Virus record (IMG/VR): IMGVR_UViG_3300008120_000085
Span: 1 to 44,711 of that record
Origin: a virus
Length of the DNA: 44,711 nt
Strand: one strand, 5' to 3'
The notes under the pieces: generated by a model
Told to the model about the DNA's origin: nothing
The model's database searches: none
What the model saw: only the letters and a program-made list of their open reading frames with translations
Program-made: the position numbers and the translations under genes
Part shown: in pieces, positions 7,484 through 15,906 of the stretch
How positions within the stretch are numbered: the first letter of the stretch is position 1
Layout of the letters: each line of letters begins with the position of its first letter

Positions 7484-7697
7484 TTTTTAATAACTCTTGT
7501 GTATATTGCTCTACTTTATCGTAAGCAAAATCAATGTCTTTTCTTACTTTCTCTTTGTGTAGTTCTATTACTCTATCGGCTTCTTCGCTAATCAATCCAA
7601 TTAAAGTCTGCAAACCACGCATTTTACCTTCAAGATAGGTTAGTGTTTCTTTCCAAGTTTGTAACATTTGTTGGTTCTCTATCTGGTTTCTGCTCAT
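7464..7697 (-). CDS. Small coiled-coil protein (77 aa)
   Basis: Almost entirely heptad-like helix from about residue 10 to 72 (LQTWKETLTYLEGKMRGL, then EEADRVIELHKEKVRKDI), rich in Glu, Lys and Gln, without Pro. ATG at 7695-7697; it overlaps the upstream gene by 68 nt and the downstream gene by 20 nt. Probably oligomeric; partner unknown. Confidence 0.62.
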   Translation of the reverse strand: MSRNQIENQQMLQTWKETLTYLEGKMRGLQTLIGLISEEADRVIELHKEKVRKDIDFAYDKVEQYTQELLKNERQEG

Positions 7698-8079
7698 AGT
7701 ATTCTTTTATAAAATGTAAAAAGTTTTTCTTAAACCATTCTTTGTGTTCACCTGGAAATTCAACAAAGTCAGCTGATCCATAAACATTGTTATTTGCTCG
7801 GAGCATGTACCAGCAAGCCATATAATCACGACCATTTTTTGGTTTGTATGTCATGATTTCAAAGTAGCCTTTGTCAAATGTAAAATCTTTAGACCACATT
7901 TCTACTTCATTGATTACACAATCTGGAGTATCGTGCCTCATAAGATTAAATGAGCTTATCTCCCAGGCTTCATCTGTTACAGCTTCGTAGCCAACAAGCT
8001 TAACATAGTACATAAAGTCGATAAAGTCATCGACAGTTTTCTCTGATTCAATGTATTTTTTTAAGTTGATATATTGCAT
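7630..8079 (-). CDS. Unknown early protein (149 aa)
   Basis: ATG at 8077-8079. Rich in Tyr, Phe and Trp with an acidic helix at the start (KYIESEKTVDDFIDFMYYV) and an aromatic middle (YMACWYMLRANNN, then EHKEWFKKNFLHFIKEYY). No recognised domain, signal peptide or membrane segment. The 68-nt overlap with the following coiled-coil gene is long; the last 20 residues may be less constrained. Confidence 0.68.
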   Translation of the reverse strand: MQYINLKKYIESEKTVDDFIDFMYYVKLVGYEAVTDEAWEISSFNLMRHDTPDCVINEVEMWSKDFTFDKGYFEIMTYKPKNGRDYMACWYMLRANNNVYGSADFVEFPGEHKEWFKKNFLHFIKEYYEQKPDREPTNVTNLERNTNLS

Positions 8080-8091
8080 TAAAACAAGGTA

Positions 8092-8367
8092 TTAAACATC
8101 TGAAAATAAGTCCTTTGATTTAGGTGTGAACACTGGCATAGGATATTCCTTGCCATTCTTTACCCAACAGATAACATCTTTGAGATCATACATTTCAAAA
8201 CCTTTATCAATAGACATATCAAGCAGACATTCTTTGTCATTTATTTCGTACCATCTGTATAGTTTGCCACACTTGGGTTTACCTGTAAGATGTTGTTTTA
8301 CCTTCAGATAAACCCCTGTGGCTCTAGCTATTTTATAACATTTATCTCGATATTCGCGTAAGTTCAT
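8092..8367 (-). CDS. Small unknown protein (91 aa)
   Basis: The ATG at 8365-8367 (MNLREYRDKCYKIA) is chosen over an in-frame TTG five codons upstream. It contains a basic N-terminal helix, a GKPKCGKLYRWYEI strand pair and a C-terminal PVFTPKSKDLFSDV tail. It is the first gene downstream of a possible promoter at about 8417-8424, so it may open a transcription unit running to 2806. Function unknown. Confidence 0.65.
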   Translation of the reverse strand: MNLREYRDKCYKIARATGVYLKVKQHLTGKPKCGKLYRWYEINDKECLLDMSIDKGFEMYDLKDVICWVKNGKEYPMPVFTPKSKDLFSDV

Positions 8368-8416
8368 CCCACAAAAATACAATACAAAAAGATTATTAGA
8401 TAGAATACCATTAAGG

Positions 8417-8424
8417 CAAATATA
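8417..8424 (-). promoter_or_regulatory. Candidate -7 box for the distal minus-strand operon
   Basis: Read on the minus strand this is TATATTTG, an exact match to the Bacteroidetes primary-sigma -7 consensus TAnnTTTG, 50 nt upstream of the ATG at 8367 and inside a 96-nt A/T-rich gap. No clear TTTG is seen at -33, so the assignment is tentative. Confidence 0.35.
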
Positions 8425-8463
8425 ATTAATCTTTTATACATTTCTTTGTACATTTTATGGTGA

Positions 8464-9063
8464 TTACAAAATACTATTATCAACAAACGAATAATATCCG
8501 TCAATAGTTATAATTAAATGTTCAAGTAGTTTTAAATCAAGTACATCTGCTGCTAACTTTATCTTCTTAGTAAGAGTAATGTCATCCTGAGATGGATTTA
8601 TATTACCACTAGGATGGTTATGCGCAATGATAAAACCAGACACACGATTGTGTTCTAATATCTTTTTGAACAATATCTTAGTGTCAACAACAGTTGCAGA
8701 TACACCGCCTTTAGAAATCTGTATGGGCTTGCAGATAGCTACATTGTTTCTAGTCAATGGTAGGAAGTAAAACTCTTCGTGATTCAATAATCCCATGAAC
8801 TTGAAATACTGGTAGCAATCATTACTTCTAGTTATCTGTGCGTTGTTTATGTCAGCCGGCACAATATTCTTTGCAAGATGTAGTTTTCTGGCACCTGATT
8901 TACTAAGCCCAATTTTTAAATAATCCTCTTCAGATGCAATCAAAGCTACATACTCATTGGGAAAATAGCCATATAGTTTTTCTGTGTCCTTGACGCCAAT
9001 AAGCTCTTGGATTAGTTCTTTATTAGGCTTTTTGTAGTCTGATTCGCTTTCTCTGAATATCAT
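8464..9063 (-). CDS. RadC-like JAMM/MPN domain protein (199 aa)
   Basis: The C-terminal domain holds a complete JAMM metal motif: His148-x-His150, PSGNINP, then Ser158-x-x-Asp161, with an upstream Glu in the HEEFYFLPLT strand (residues 95-104). This matches RadC-family DNA-repair-associated proteins, which usually carry an N-terminal HhH domain and are slightly longer; here residues 40-70 (YVALIAS, KSGARKLHLAKNI) could be a diverged HhH region. The biochemical role of RadC proteins is not settled; a peptidase- or nuclease-like zinc enzyme is possible. ATG 9061-9063 overlaps the upstream stop by 4 nt (ATGA), preferred over a TTG at 9084. Confidence 0.85.
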   Translation of the reverse strand: MIFRESESDYKKPNKELIQELIGVKDTEKLYGYFPNEYVALIASEEDYLKIGLSKSGARKLHLAKNIVPADINNAQITRSNDCYQYFKFMGLLNHEEFYFLPLTRNNVAICKPIQISKGGVSATVVDTKILFKKILEHNRVSGFIIAHNHPSGNINPSQDDITLTKKIKLAADVLDLKLLEHLIITIDGYYSFVDNSIL

Positions 9064-9686
9064 AACTCCTGTGAAATCTTCCAAAATGATAATGCTTTTT
9101 CTTCTGTTGACTCTTTTAATCTTTCAACAGCGTTAATGTAAAGATAATGAGGAGAATTGACAAATTCACCAGTTTTCATGTTCAAATAACATATATGCTC
9201 ATCAAGTGTATCAAATGTAGCTTCATCATGAACCAACTCTACGTATGGTTTGGTTCTGATATGATTGTCGCTAATAATCTCACCAGTGAAACATTTGTTA
9301 AGCACATATCGATTAAACTTTCTGCTATCTTCTTTGCTGTACGCAAACACATTTACCCCTTCGGTAACACTAGCAAACTTAGATGCCATATCCTGTACGT
9401 TTGTAATTGGTGCGCTCATTACTATACTGCCACCTCTAACAACAACAATGTAAATAGGAGTTGCTATTGATGTGTGGTGTACATAGTGAAGATACCAATC
9501 CCGGGGATCTGTATGCTGCGTAATGTAGTTCTCAAAATCTCTGATATTTTTTTCGAATAGCTGATTGAGAAACAAGTTCTGCTGAAATACTGACAAGCTA
9601 TCAAAAGAAATAGCTGGGCCGCCGTATACAACGACAGCCACAGCAATATTTCTACTCTGATACTTGCTAAAAGGAAATGTGTCCAT
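9060..9686 (-). CDS. Unknown protein between ParB-like and RadC-like genes (208 aa)
   Basis: Starts MDTFPFSKYQSRNIAVAVVVYGG, sharing one base with the stop of the ParB-like gene, and is coupled to the RadC-like gene by an ATGA overlap. Strand-rich segments (PIYIVVVRGGSIVMSAPI) alternate with charged helices. No catalytic motif recognised. Its fixed position between two DNA-metabolism genes suggests a linked function, which is inference. Confidence 0.72.
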   Translation of the reverse strand: MDTFPFSKYQSRNIAVAVVVYGGPAISFDSLSVFQQNLFLNQLFEKNIRDFENYITQHTDPRDWYLHYVHHTSIATPIYIVVVRGGSIVMSAPITNVQDMASKFASVTEGVNVFAYSKEDSRKFNRYVLNKCFTGEIISDNHIRTKPYVELVHDEATFDTLDEHICYLNMKTGEFVNSPHYLYINAVERLKESTEEKALSFWKISQEL

Positions 9687-11725
9687 TAGCCGATAACTTG
9701 ATATTTGTTCTTATCATTTTTGTAAGCAAATGCTGTCTTAAAGTTAAAGCATTCTTTCACTTTCGTAAAGAACGAAACAAACATTGCCCTTCTTCTCTGC
9801 TCTGTATCACTAGACTTAATGATGCCTTTGATATCAAATGTCTGCAACATAGCATTTGCATTGACAAAGTTATGCTCGTGCATTAAACTAGCAAGTTCTT
9901 TCATTTTGGCATTTAAATCAGTGCCATTAAGAGTTTCCTCTTTAGTTGCGGCATTAAACATTTCAGCGCCTTTTTCCTGACAAAGTTTTATCATTGCAAG
10001 GCCTGCAAGCATACTATCAGTATCGGCATCATCATCGATAGTGTTTAGTATCTGATTTACTAGATTCTTAACACGCATTCTCATAATAAACTCACTACCC
10101 TTGTATGGAATACCAATGTTTTTACAGATGTAAGTAAGCAATGCCTCATCAGCTTCGTCAATAGAATTGTACATGCTTTTGCCTGTTTCGTAGACATTGA
10201 TATAGCACATATCTGCAACAAACATACGTCTAGTTTTAGCATCGTCGTCAATCTCTTCAGATTTTTCTGTTGCTTTCTCGGTCATATCTGCACGCTTTAA
10301 CTCAATGTAGCCATACTCATTTTCGTATTCTTTCTCTAAATCAATGTTGTTGTCTTTAAAGAACATACTAAGAACATTAGGAGAATAGGATGCCATTGTC
10401 ATTAGATTGGCCTGCAAAAACACAGTCATTGCATACGATGCTCCGGCTTTGTCAACAAGGTCTACGCCATTGCTAATGCTATCATCAAGCAAGTGATCTA
10501 TACAAGCTTTCAATGTATTATTGATATGCATACCTTTAAAGAAAGCAAGTACAGCATAATCTAGTGATGCTCCATCTTGATTAAGTCGCTTCATCAATTT
10601 AAATACAACATCTTTTCTTGCTTGTTCTTTCAAACTAGTAATCTTACGATTAACGCGCTCAATAGCAGCATCTTGCTTTTTCTCTACATAGCTTTCTTCT
10701 GCTTTGACACTTTCAATCAAAGATGGCTTGACAAAGAACTTGATGCTACCATCATAATCCCAGCAAGCAACCTCTTCAGGATGTGTACCCATATCACATG
10801 GGACGTAGCCCATAATAGAATATCTATCAACGATTTTGAGTTTGTTATCATCGATAAACTTTTCCCAGTATGCTCTTGCTCTATCTTTTGTAGCATCACT
10901 ATCAGATGTTCTTGGCCTATCAAACATATTACCTACATTGATATACCATTTCTCTTCTTTAATATTTGGATGCACATTGCCATATAAATCAACAAAGCTT
11001 TCTTCAGGAACACTTTCAGATATTTCCGGCATGCAGTAGTTAGACAATCTTACTATTTCGCTGTCATCAAGTGCTTCTCCTTCTGTATGCAAATCACGAT
11101 CATAAATCTCTTCAATAATCATTTTCTGAACAGCATCAGGCATATCGCACAATGCAGTGGCACCAGACTCATCGATAACACCCTCAAAGCAGAGCTTGAT
11201 AGCTTCTTTGTTTAATGCTGCTATCTTACGAAGAGATGTTGCTCTATTGACAGAAATGCCAAGCTGACTAGCAATCTTTGGCAGTGTTACACCTTTGACA
11301 GCAACAGCCTGTCTTATTGCATGGGCCAGTGTAATAAAGTGCTGCTCACTACGAAGTACATTCTCAGTTAATGAATCGACAATGTTAATGCCATCCATGA
11401 TATAGACTGGTATCTCTGCAGTTACTCCAATCTCCTTACACAACTCTTCATAACGAGTGACAAATGTCATTGCTCTAGTATAACCGGCACGAACAACATA
11501 CTTGCCTTTTACTTGCTCGCAGATGATTGGCTGCAGTAATAATGAACCAGTCTTTTTGTAGGTCTCGACCATTGAACCATACATCTTATCAATAGCATCA
11601 CCATATGGAGTAGCATCATTTACGTCATAATCTATGCCGGCAAACCTAGGATTAGGTATAGAAAAGTCAAGCAAATCTGGAGTTACTTTCAACATTTCGT
11701 TTTTAATTTTAATATTAGAAGCCAT
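9686..11725 (-). CDS. parB: Large ParB-like DNA-binding protein (679 aa)
   Basis: The N-terminal 175 residues match the ParB/Spo0J core: a LLLQPIICEQVKGKYVVRAGYTRAM segment (65-86; GYTRA at the place of the GERRxRA CTP-binding box), LTENVLRSEQH (119-129; equivalent of ENLQRxDL), and an HTH around TLPKIASQLGISVNRATSL (147-165). ParB proteins bind parS and load as CTP-dependent clamps. The remaining 500 residues are helical, acidic and unfamiliar, making it about twice the usual ParB length. No ParA is visible in the window. It follows the SSB and ERF genes, so it may serve genome partition, recombination or replication control. A parS-like palindrome lies at 21528-21543. It appears to have its own unit, as a terminator sits just upstream. 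Confidence 0.8.
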   Translation of the reverse strand: MASNIKIKNEMLKVTPDLLDFSIPNPRFAGIDYDVNDATPYGDAIDKMYGSMVETYKKTGSLLLQPIICEQVKGKYVVRAGYTRAMTFVTRYEELCKEIGVTAEIPVYIMDGINIVDSLTENVLRSEQHFITLAHAIRQAVAVKGVTLPKIASQLGISVNRATSLRKIAALNKEAIKLCFEGVIDESGATALCDMPDAVQKMIIEEIYDRDLHTEGEALDDSEIVRLSNYCMPEISESVPEESFVDLYGNVHPNIKEEKWYINVGNMFDRPRTSDSDATKDRARAYWEKFIDDNKLKIVDRYSIMGYVPCDMGTHPEEVACWDYDGSIKFFVKPSLIESVKAEESYVEKKQDAAIERVNRKITSLKEQARKDVVFKLMKRLNQDGASLDYAVLAFFKGMHINNTLKACIDHLLDDSISNGVDLVDKAGASYAMTVFLQANLMTMASYSPNVLSMFFKDNNIDLEKEYENEYGYIELKRADMTEKATEKSEEIDDDAKTRRMFVADMCYINVYETGKSMYNSIDEADEALLTYICKNIGIPYKGSEFIMRMRVKNLVNQILNTIDDDADTDSMLAGLAMIKLCQEKGAEMFNAATKEETLNGTDLNAKMKELASLMHEHNFVNANAMLQTFDIKGIIKSSDTEQRRRAMFVSFFTKVKECFNFKTAFAYKNDKNKYQVIG

Positions 11726-11737
11726 ACAAATAGTTTA

Positions 11738-11771
11738 AAAAGTAGCCTGCACACAGTTTCCTTGTGCAGGC
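11738..11771 (-). terminator. Rho-independent terminator after ssb
   Basis: On the minus strand a perfect 9-bp stem GCCTGCACA/TGTGCAGGC (11745-11753 with 11763-11771, 9-nt loop) is followed by TACTTTTT. It lies between the ssb stop and the ParB-like gene start, so it should end or attenuate the upstream operon. Confidence 0.75.
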
Positions 11772-11786
11772 ATAGTGAAATAATAA

Positions 11787-12191
11787 TTAGAACGGCAAAT
11801 CACCTACAGGTTGCTCATCTTGTGAGCAAATCCATGAACCTGATTCATAGTACCAGCCTTCAATCCAAGTTGCTTTATAGCGAACTGTAGACTTTTCAAT
11901 CTTAGTATTATTGTCAGTCCACTTTTCAAGCTTAGGTAGTACGCGAACAACAGCCATCTGCTTTTGCAATACTATGTCTTTTACTTGTCTTACAAGTTTA
12001 TCGCCATAGGCAATGCAATTAGCATAGTACGGATCACTCTCCTGCTTGTTGCCATCTTTGTCTTTCCAGACATCTTTGATAAGGACAACAAACTTTACGC
12101 CTGGTCCTCTTTCGGTTGTGAACTCTTCTACTTTAGTGTCAAGGATTTTGCCCGACAACTGTGTGCCAGGGAGATACTTCTGTGTTTTCAT
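11787..12191 (-). CDS. ssb: Single-stranded DNA-binding protein (SSB-like)
   Basis: 134 aa, OB-fold-like beta-rich sequence: SGKILDTKVEEFTTERGPG, VKFVVLIKDVWKD, ANCIAYGDKLVRQV, MAVVRVLPKLE. The decisive feature is the C-terminal tip, DEQPVGDLPF, which mimics the acidic DDDIPF tip of bacterial SSBs used to recruit partner proteins. It would coat single-stranded DNA and work with the ERF annealing protein two genes upstream. A terminator follows. SSB identity is inferred from OB-like pattern, size, tip and context. Confidence 0.78.
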   Translation of the reverse strand: MKTQKYLPGTQLSGKILDTKVEEFTTERGPGVKFVVLIKDVWKDKDGNKQESDPYYANCIAYGDKLVRQVKDIVLQKQMAVVRVLPKLEKWTDNNTKIEKSTVRYKATWIEGWYYESGSWICSQDEQPVGDLPF

Positions 12192-12193
12192 GA

Positions 12194-13105
12194 TTAAAAT
12201 ATTAAATTTGGAATAACTTGTTTAGATAATACGCCAGCATCGTGTAATAGAAGAAGCACCGTAAATAGTCCTCTCTTTGTGAATACCGGGTATGTTGTCA
12301 TCTTATCTGCATCGTGGACATTGTAGCCAAAGCCATAAGCAACAAATTCTTTAGCGAGAAAATAATTGTTTTTGTAGTTTGCATCATTCATATCCTGTAT
12401 AATGATGCCATGCTCAACCAATACTTTCATTGTATCACGCAGTAATACTTTGTATTTATTGAATAAGAACTTATGAAAATCAAGTACATGAGTTTCTTTC
12501 TCAAAGTTCTCAACAATAGTTTTATTGTCTTCGCACATAGCACGGTAGGTATTTATGCTTAATCCGTACTCTCTGTAAAATGAATCTTCTTCAACTTCAG
12601 TATGTAGTTTATCAAGTAGTTTAGATCTTTTATTCTTTAACTCCTTATCTTCCTCGACATCTTTCTGCTTTTCTTGATAAGTATGTGGTACTATTACTGT
12701 TGTGTCTACAATATCTTTACGATATGCATTCTTAAGCATCGTAGTAAATATCTTCTCGAGATACAACTTCATATCGTAGTTACACCAAGTGTACATCTGT
12801 GCAAGCCAAAGATGTGATACAACGTAGTAACACATATCAGCTTTAGAAAATACACAGGCCATGGTAATTGTCCTGCCAATCTTATTGAGTTCTATATTTG
12901 TTTCCGCTATAAACTCATCTTTTGGTGTCCAGTTGCAGGCAAGTATGTAAGAGCTACAAACAAGAGGACATTCGATGTACAAATGCCCTCCAATAAACTT
13001 ATGTCTATATTGTTTTGTGAAGTTCCTAAGCATAGAATCTTTTACTATCTTAGGTTTTGGCTCTTTTATTACCTTTGGCTTTTCAGTAGGCTTTCTTTTA
13101 GCCAT
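12194..13105 (-). CDS. Unknown protein in the recombination operon (303 aa)
   Basis: Begins with a Lys/Pro-rich tail (AKRKPTEKPKVIKEPKPK) likely to be disordered and basic, followed by a globular domain with many Tyr and Cys, a Lys/Glu-rich linker near residues 150-170, and a helical C-terminal domain. The last 70 residues (LVEHGIIIQDMND, then TTYPVFTKRGLFTVLLLL) faintly resemble a KilA-C/antirepressor-like winged helix, a weak call. It starts inside the end of the ERF gene (8-nt overlap) and ends 2 nt before ssb, so it is probably part of the single-strand annealing or replication machinery. Confidence 0.72.
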   Translation of the reverse strand: MAKRKPTEKPKVIKEPKPKIVKDSMLRNFTKQYRHKFIGGHLYIECPLVCSSYILACNWTPKDEFIAETNIELNKIGRTITMACVFSKADMCYYVVSHLWLAQMYTWCNYDMKLYLEKIFTTMLKNAYRKDIVDTTVIVPHTYQEKQKDVEEDKELKNKRSKLLDKLHTEVEEDSFYREYGLSINTYRAMCEDNKTIVENFEKETHVLDFHKFLFNKYKVLLRDTMKVLVEHGIIIQDMNDANYKNNYFLAKEFVAYGFGYNVHDADKMTTYPVFTKRGLFTVLLLLHDAGVLSKQVIPNLIF

Positions 13106-13919
13106 GCTTATGCTTGGCTTGCTTTACGATATGCTCTCTTCTAATGTCATCTACAACAAAGTAATTGAATTTACCTTGTGTATAAGTATAAATGTACTTG
13201 CCATAAAGAAGTGTAGCACCATTCTTCTTCCAGTTTGCAAGAATGCCATCCAAGTGAGTAGCTATTATTGCACCATCGCCATTATAAAGCATGGTTTGAA
13301 TAGCCTCTTCAGTCGGATATTGAGGTTTAGTGCGCTCTGGTACATCAACAGTAGGCTTTGGCAATGTAACTACCTCAGTCTTTGGAGATATCTTTGGAGT
13401 TTCAATGTCCATACTATGAATCTTGTCAGTATCTTCACCGGTTGGGACCATAAAAATATTCAACAAGAAATATTTCATAGCATAAGTCATAGCCTTGCCC
13501 GGTGATTTATCCTGTGAGTCAATGCCATGGCCAGATGATTGACCTTCAATGTGTGCACCTGATGTATGATAAAGCCTGAAAGTAAACACAATATCAGAGA
13601 ATATTTGTTGCTTCTGCTTTACAGCACCAGTTTTAGAATAAGGATCTAGCTCTTGCCAGCGCTCGTGCTTTGTTTCCTTTTGTATCTCTACAGGAACACA
13701 GATAAGACCATGAGTAATCATGGATTTTCTGATAGTATCTCTAACTTTTTCATCTGATATTCCCTTGTAAGAACCAGAGCCGGTACCAACAGTATCATCT
13801 TTCTGCAGATAGTTTACCTCAGACATTACATTGAGGACTGCCTCAATCAGTTGTATATCTGGTGTCTTTTCTTCTGATGATTGTTTCGAGATTTCTGTCT
13901 TCGCCATATCTTCTTGCAT
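13098..13919 (-). CDS. erf: ERF-family single-strand annealing protein
   Basis: 273 aa. The N-terminal half matches the ERF family of phage annealing proteins: LIEAVLNVMSEV, GSYKGISDEKVRDTIRKSMITHGL, FTFRLYHTSGAHIEGQSSGHGIDSQDK, and SPGKAMTYAMKYFLLNIFMVPTGEDTD (roughly residues 24-165). ERF proteins anneal complementary single strands in phage recombination and genome circularisation. The C-terminal 100 residues form a separate charged part with a short TEEAIQTML helix. SSB lies two genes downstream. Two ATGs are possible (13919 and 13907); the first is given. Its 5' end overlaps the upstream gene by 77 nt. Confidence 0.9.
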   Translation of the reverse strand: MQEDMAKTEISKQSSEEKTPDIQLIEAVLNVMSEVNYLQKDDTVGTGSGSYKGISDEKVRDTIRKSMITHGLICVPVEIQKETKHERWQELDPYSKTGAVKQKQQIFSDIVFTFRLYHTSGAHIEGQSSGHGIDSQDKSPGKAMTYAMKYFLLNIFMVPTGEDTDKIHSMDIETPKISPKTEVVTLPKPTVDVPERTKPQYPTEEAIQTMLYNGDGAIIATHLDGILANWKKNGATLLYGKYIYTYTQGKFNYFVVDDIRREHIVKQAKHKHG

Positions 13920-14196
13920 AACTAATTGTGAAATATTTTATTTTAGAATTCTTCATTGCAGTAAATGACACTTCGACATTGTTCCTGATGCAATGAGATA
14001 CAGACTTGAATATATCATGCAGCATAACGCTACATATATTTTCCATTTCTTTTTCAGGTACAAGCATATCGTAGTTTAGGAAAAGTCTTTCAAACTTATC
14101 TTTGTGCTTGGCATACAAATACTTTCCGTACTCGCGTGCTGGCATCTCAGCATGATTAGACCTTGCCAGTCTACGTCGTATCATATCAAGTCCCAT
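13843..14196 (-). CDS. Unknown basic protein (117 aa)
   Basis: ATG at 14194-14196. Arg/Lys-rich with an N-terminal GLDMIRRRLARSNHAEM segment and a helical middle containing ENICSVMLHDIFKSV. The last 25 residues are read within the start of the ERF gene in another frame, an unusually long overlap (77 nt), so part of the tail may not be under selection. Located between two genes of the recombination region; possible nucleic-acid binding from its charge. No family recognised. Confidence 0.62.
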   Translation of the reverse strand: MGLDMIRRRLARSNHAEMPAREYGKYLYAKHKDKFERLFLNYDMLVPEKEMENICSVMLHDIFKSVSHCIRNNVEVSFTAMKNSKIKYFTISYARRYGEDRNLETIIRRKDTRYTTD

Positions 14197-15053
14197 AGTG
14201 CTTTATAGAAACATATTGGTTCGTTAGCAAACATTTTCTTAATTTCGGCATGTTCAGGAGTATATATCTTATTGGTAATTAAGATATTTTCTTTGTCATT
14301 AACCCAAGATTCTAGATTCTTCTGAATAAATCCTTTTAACGACAAGATATACTCGTCAGGAGTATTATCATCCTTACATTCCCAAAGATACAAAAACCAT
14401 TTCTTAATGATAAATAGAAATCCACTATATTGTGCATCATCACGCTCTTTGCCAGTGCTATTTGTACCTCCGCTAATACGCAATGCAGCATTAATCATAG
14501 TATCTTTAGTTGACCACTTATCGCCTTTTTCAAACCTAGACCACGCAAGAGCAAACAAACGAACTATTTCTCCTGGTTTTCTATAGTCTTTGATAGGTTT
14601 GATATTGAATAAGGTTTCAATGTCATCAATAAATGTTTCTATCTTATCTTGATTCCAATCAGAAAACTCAATAGTATTTTCATTGATTACAAGATAAGCA
14701 TACTCATCGTATTTGTAATGGTATTCACAATCTTTTGATTCCGGTATGTATTTAAGTCCTATGTACTGATAGTAAATATCAACAATTCCCTCTATTTCAG
14801 ATGTCCAGTATAAATCTTTTGGACAGGTAACAAGTTTGTTTTTGATAAAATAACTATATAAATTATTCTCTACAGTACCATAGTTATTATCAAACTTTAC
14901 ATCAAACTTCTGGCAGATTGACATAACAACATCTTCTGTTTTATGCTCTGCTTTTTCATCCACAATAATTGATAAAAAGTAAAGGGCATTATACCTTTTT
15001 AGTGATAAATGCCCTTTTATACAATTACTTGCGCTATACACAATACTATTCAT
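14181..15053 (-). CDS. Unknown protein in the recombination region (290 aa)
   Basis: ATG at 15051-15053 is preferred to a TTG one codon upstream. Rich in Tyr, Asp and Lys with no membrane segment. Landmarks: YYQYIGLKYIPE, a YRKPGEIVRLFALAWSRFEKGDKWS stretch around residues 158-182, and ISGGTNSTGKERDD. I see no nuclease or NTPase signature. It overlaps the glucosaminidase gene by 8 nt upstream and the next gene by 16 nt, so is co-transcribed with both. Confidence 0.72.
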   Translation of the reverse strand: MNSIVYSASNCIKGHLSLKRYNALYFLSIIVDEKAEHKTEDVVMSICQKFDVKFDNNYGTVENNLYSYFIKNKLVTCPKDLYWTSEIEGIVDIYYQYIGLKYIPESKDCEYHYKYDEYAYLVINENTIEFSDWNQDKIETFIDDIETLFNIKPIKDYRKPGEIVRLFALAWSRFEKGDKWSTKDTMINAALRISGGTNSTGKERDDAQYSGFLFIIKKWFLYLWECKDDNTPDEYILSLKGFIQKNLESWVNDKENILITNKIYTPEHAEIKKMFANEPICFYKALWDLI

Positions 15054-15906
15054 CAAGATTTGCTAAATTATAAGAGTTAATAATATGCCTCAACTCAGCT
15101 ACGTACCTACTAGTAACGCCATCACTTGCAGGCCATGCACAAGCACTTGCATAAAGATATCCACCTTTATCAGCAAGTCTTTTGGAGTCTGATGCAAGCA
15201 TACGACTATCACTACATCCACAAATAGCAGCAAGCCAGGCTTCTCTTTTGTTTTGAATGTTTATTAGTCTTGGAGCATAAGTTTTATTCAATAGCTGCAC
15301 ATGATTCCACATAGACCACCAACGAGATTCATACTTGCGAAAATGATAACTGATGGTCTTGCCATTGATATTCTTATCGTAGGCTTTTACACTACCAGAT
15401 ATACCGCGTGATGTTTCTGTTTTACCACCCATATGACCAAACAAGTTGTTAGCTACAATAGCTAGTCTACTGGTACCATAACCTGATTCAAGAATAGCTT
15501 GTGCTGCAATGATACTGGCCGGGACATTGAACTTAATAGCTAAGTCTTTAGCATTCTTAGATATCTCATCTATAAATGCTTGTCTTTCTTTGCCTATTCT
15601 AGTTCTTAGTCTTGCTAACTTTTCCTGATCACCTTTTAGATGATGACCATGAAACTCACTAGTTGACATATACCCACGCTTAGACCAACCATCTTCATCA
15701 TATCCAACATCAGGATATAACTCATCGGCACCAGCATGTATGTACTTATGTTCAACAGATTCTCTGCTAGTCATTTTGCCGTTAGAATGACTTCTTTCAG
15801 CTACACTAGTGCCGTAATCTATAGATTTTGCTGTTGGTTCATCAACTATGCAATAAGCTGCAATAGCAACTATCAGCAAGAATAAAGATACATTGATTGT
15901 TTTCAT
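15046..15906 (-). CDS. Exported glucosaminidase (FlgJ/LytG-type) peptidoglycan hydrolase
   Basis: 286 aa. Residues 6-22 form a hydrophobic signal or anchor (VSLFLLIVAIAAYCIV), so the catalytic domain faces the periplasm. The domain starts near residue 108; VPASIIAAQAILESGYGTSRLA (128-149) contains the catalytic Glu140, and ANNLFGHMGG (152-161) is the classic second block. The tail LADKGGYLYASACAW...RYVAELRHIINSYNL is typical of the family. It would cut the glycan strand at GlcNAc linkages. Unlike the amidase endolysin it lies in the early/recombination block, next to genes of unknown function, suggesting a use other than final lysis, or a different timing. Confidence 0.88.
   Translation of the reverse strand: MKTINVSLFLLIVAIAAYCIVDEPTAKSIDYGTSVAERSHSNGKMTSRESVEHKYIHAGADELYPDVGYDEDGWSKRGYMSTSEFHGHHLKGDQEKLARLRTRIGKERQAFIDEISKNAKDLAIKFNVPASIIAAQAILESGYGTSRLAIVANNLFGHMGGKTETSRGISGSVKAYDKNINGKTISYHFRKYESRWWSMWNHVQLLNKTYAPRLINIQNKREAWLAAICGCSDSRMLASDSKRLADKGGYLYASACAWPASDGVTSRYVAELRHIINSYNLANLDE

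Noticed and set aside
10577-10987. 136-codon open frame antisense to the ParB-like gene
   Set aside because: It lies fully inside a well-supported gene; its translation is rich in Cys, Phe and Ile as expected for a shadow frame.
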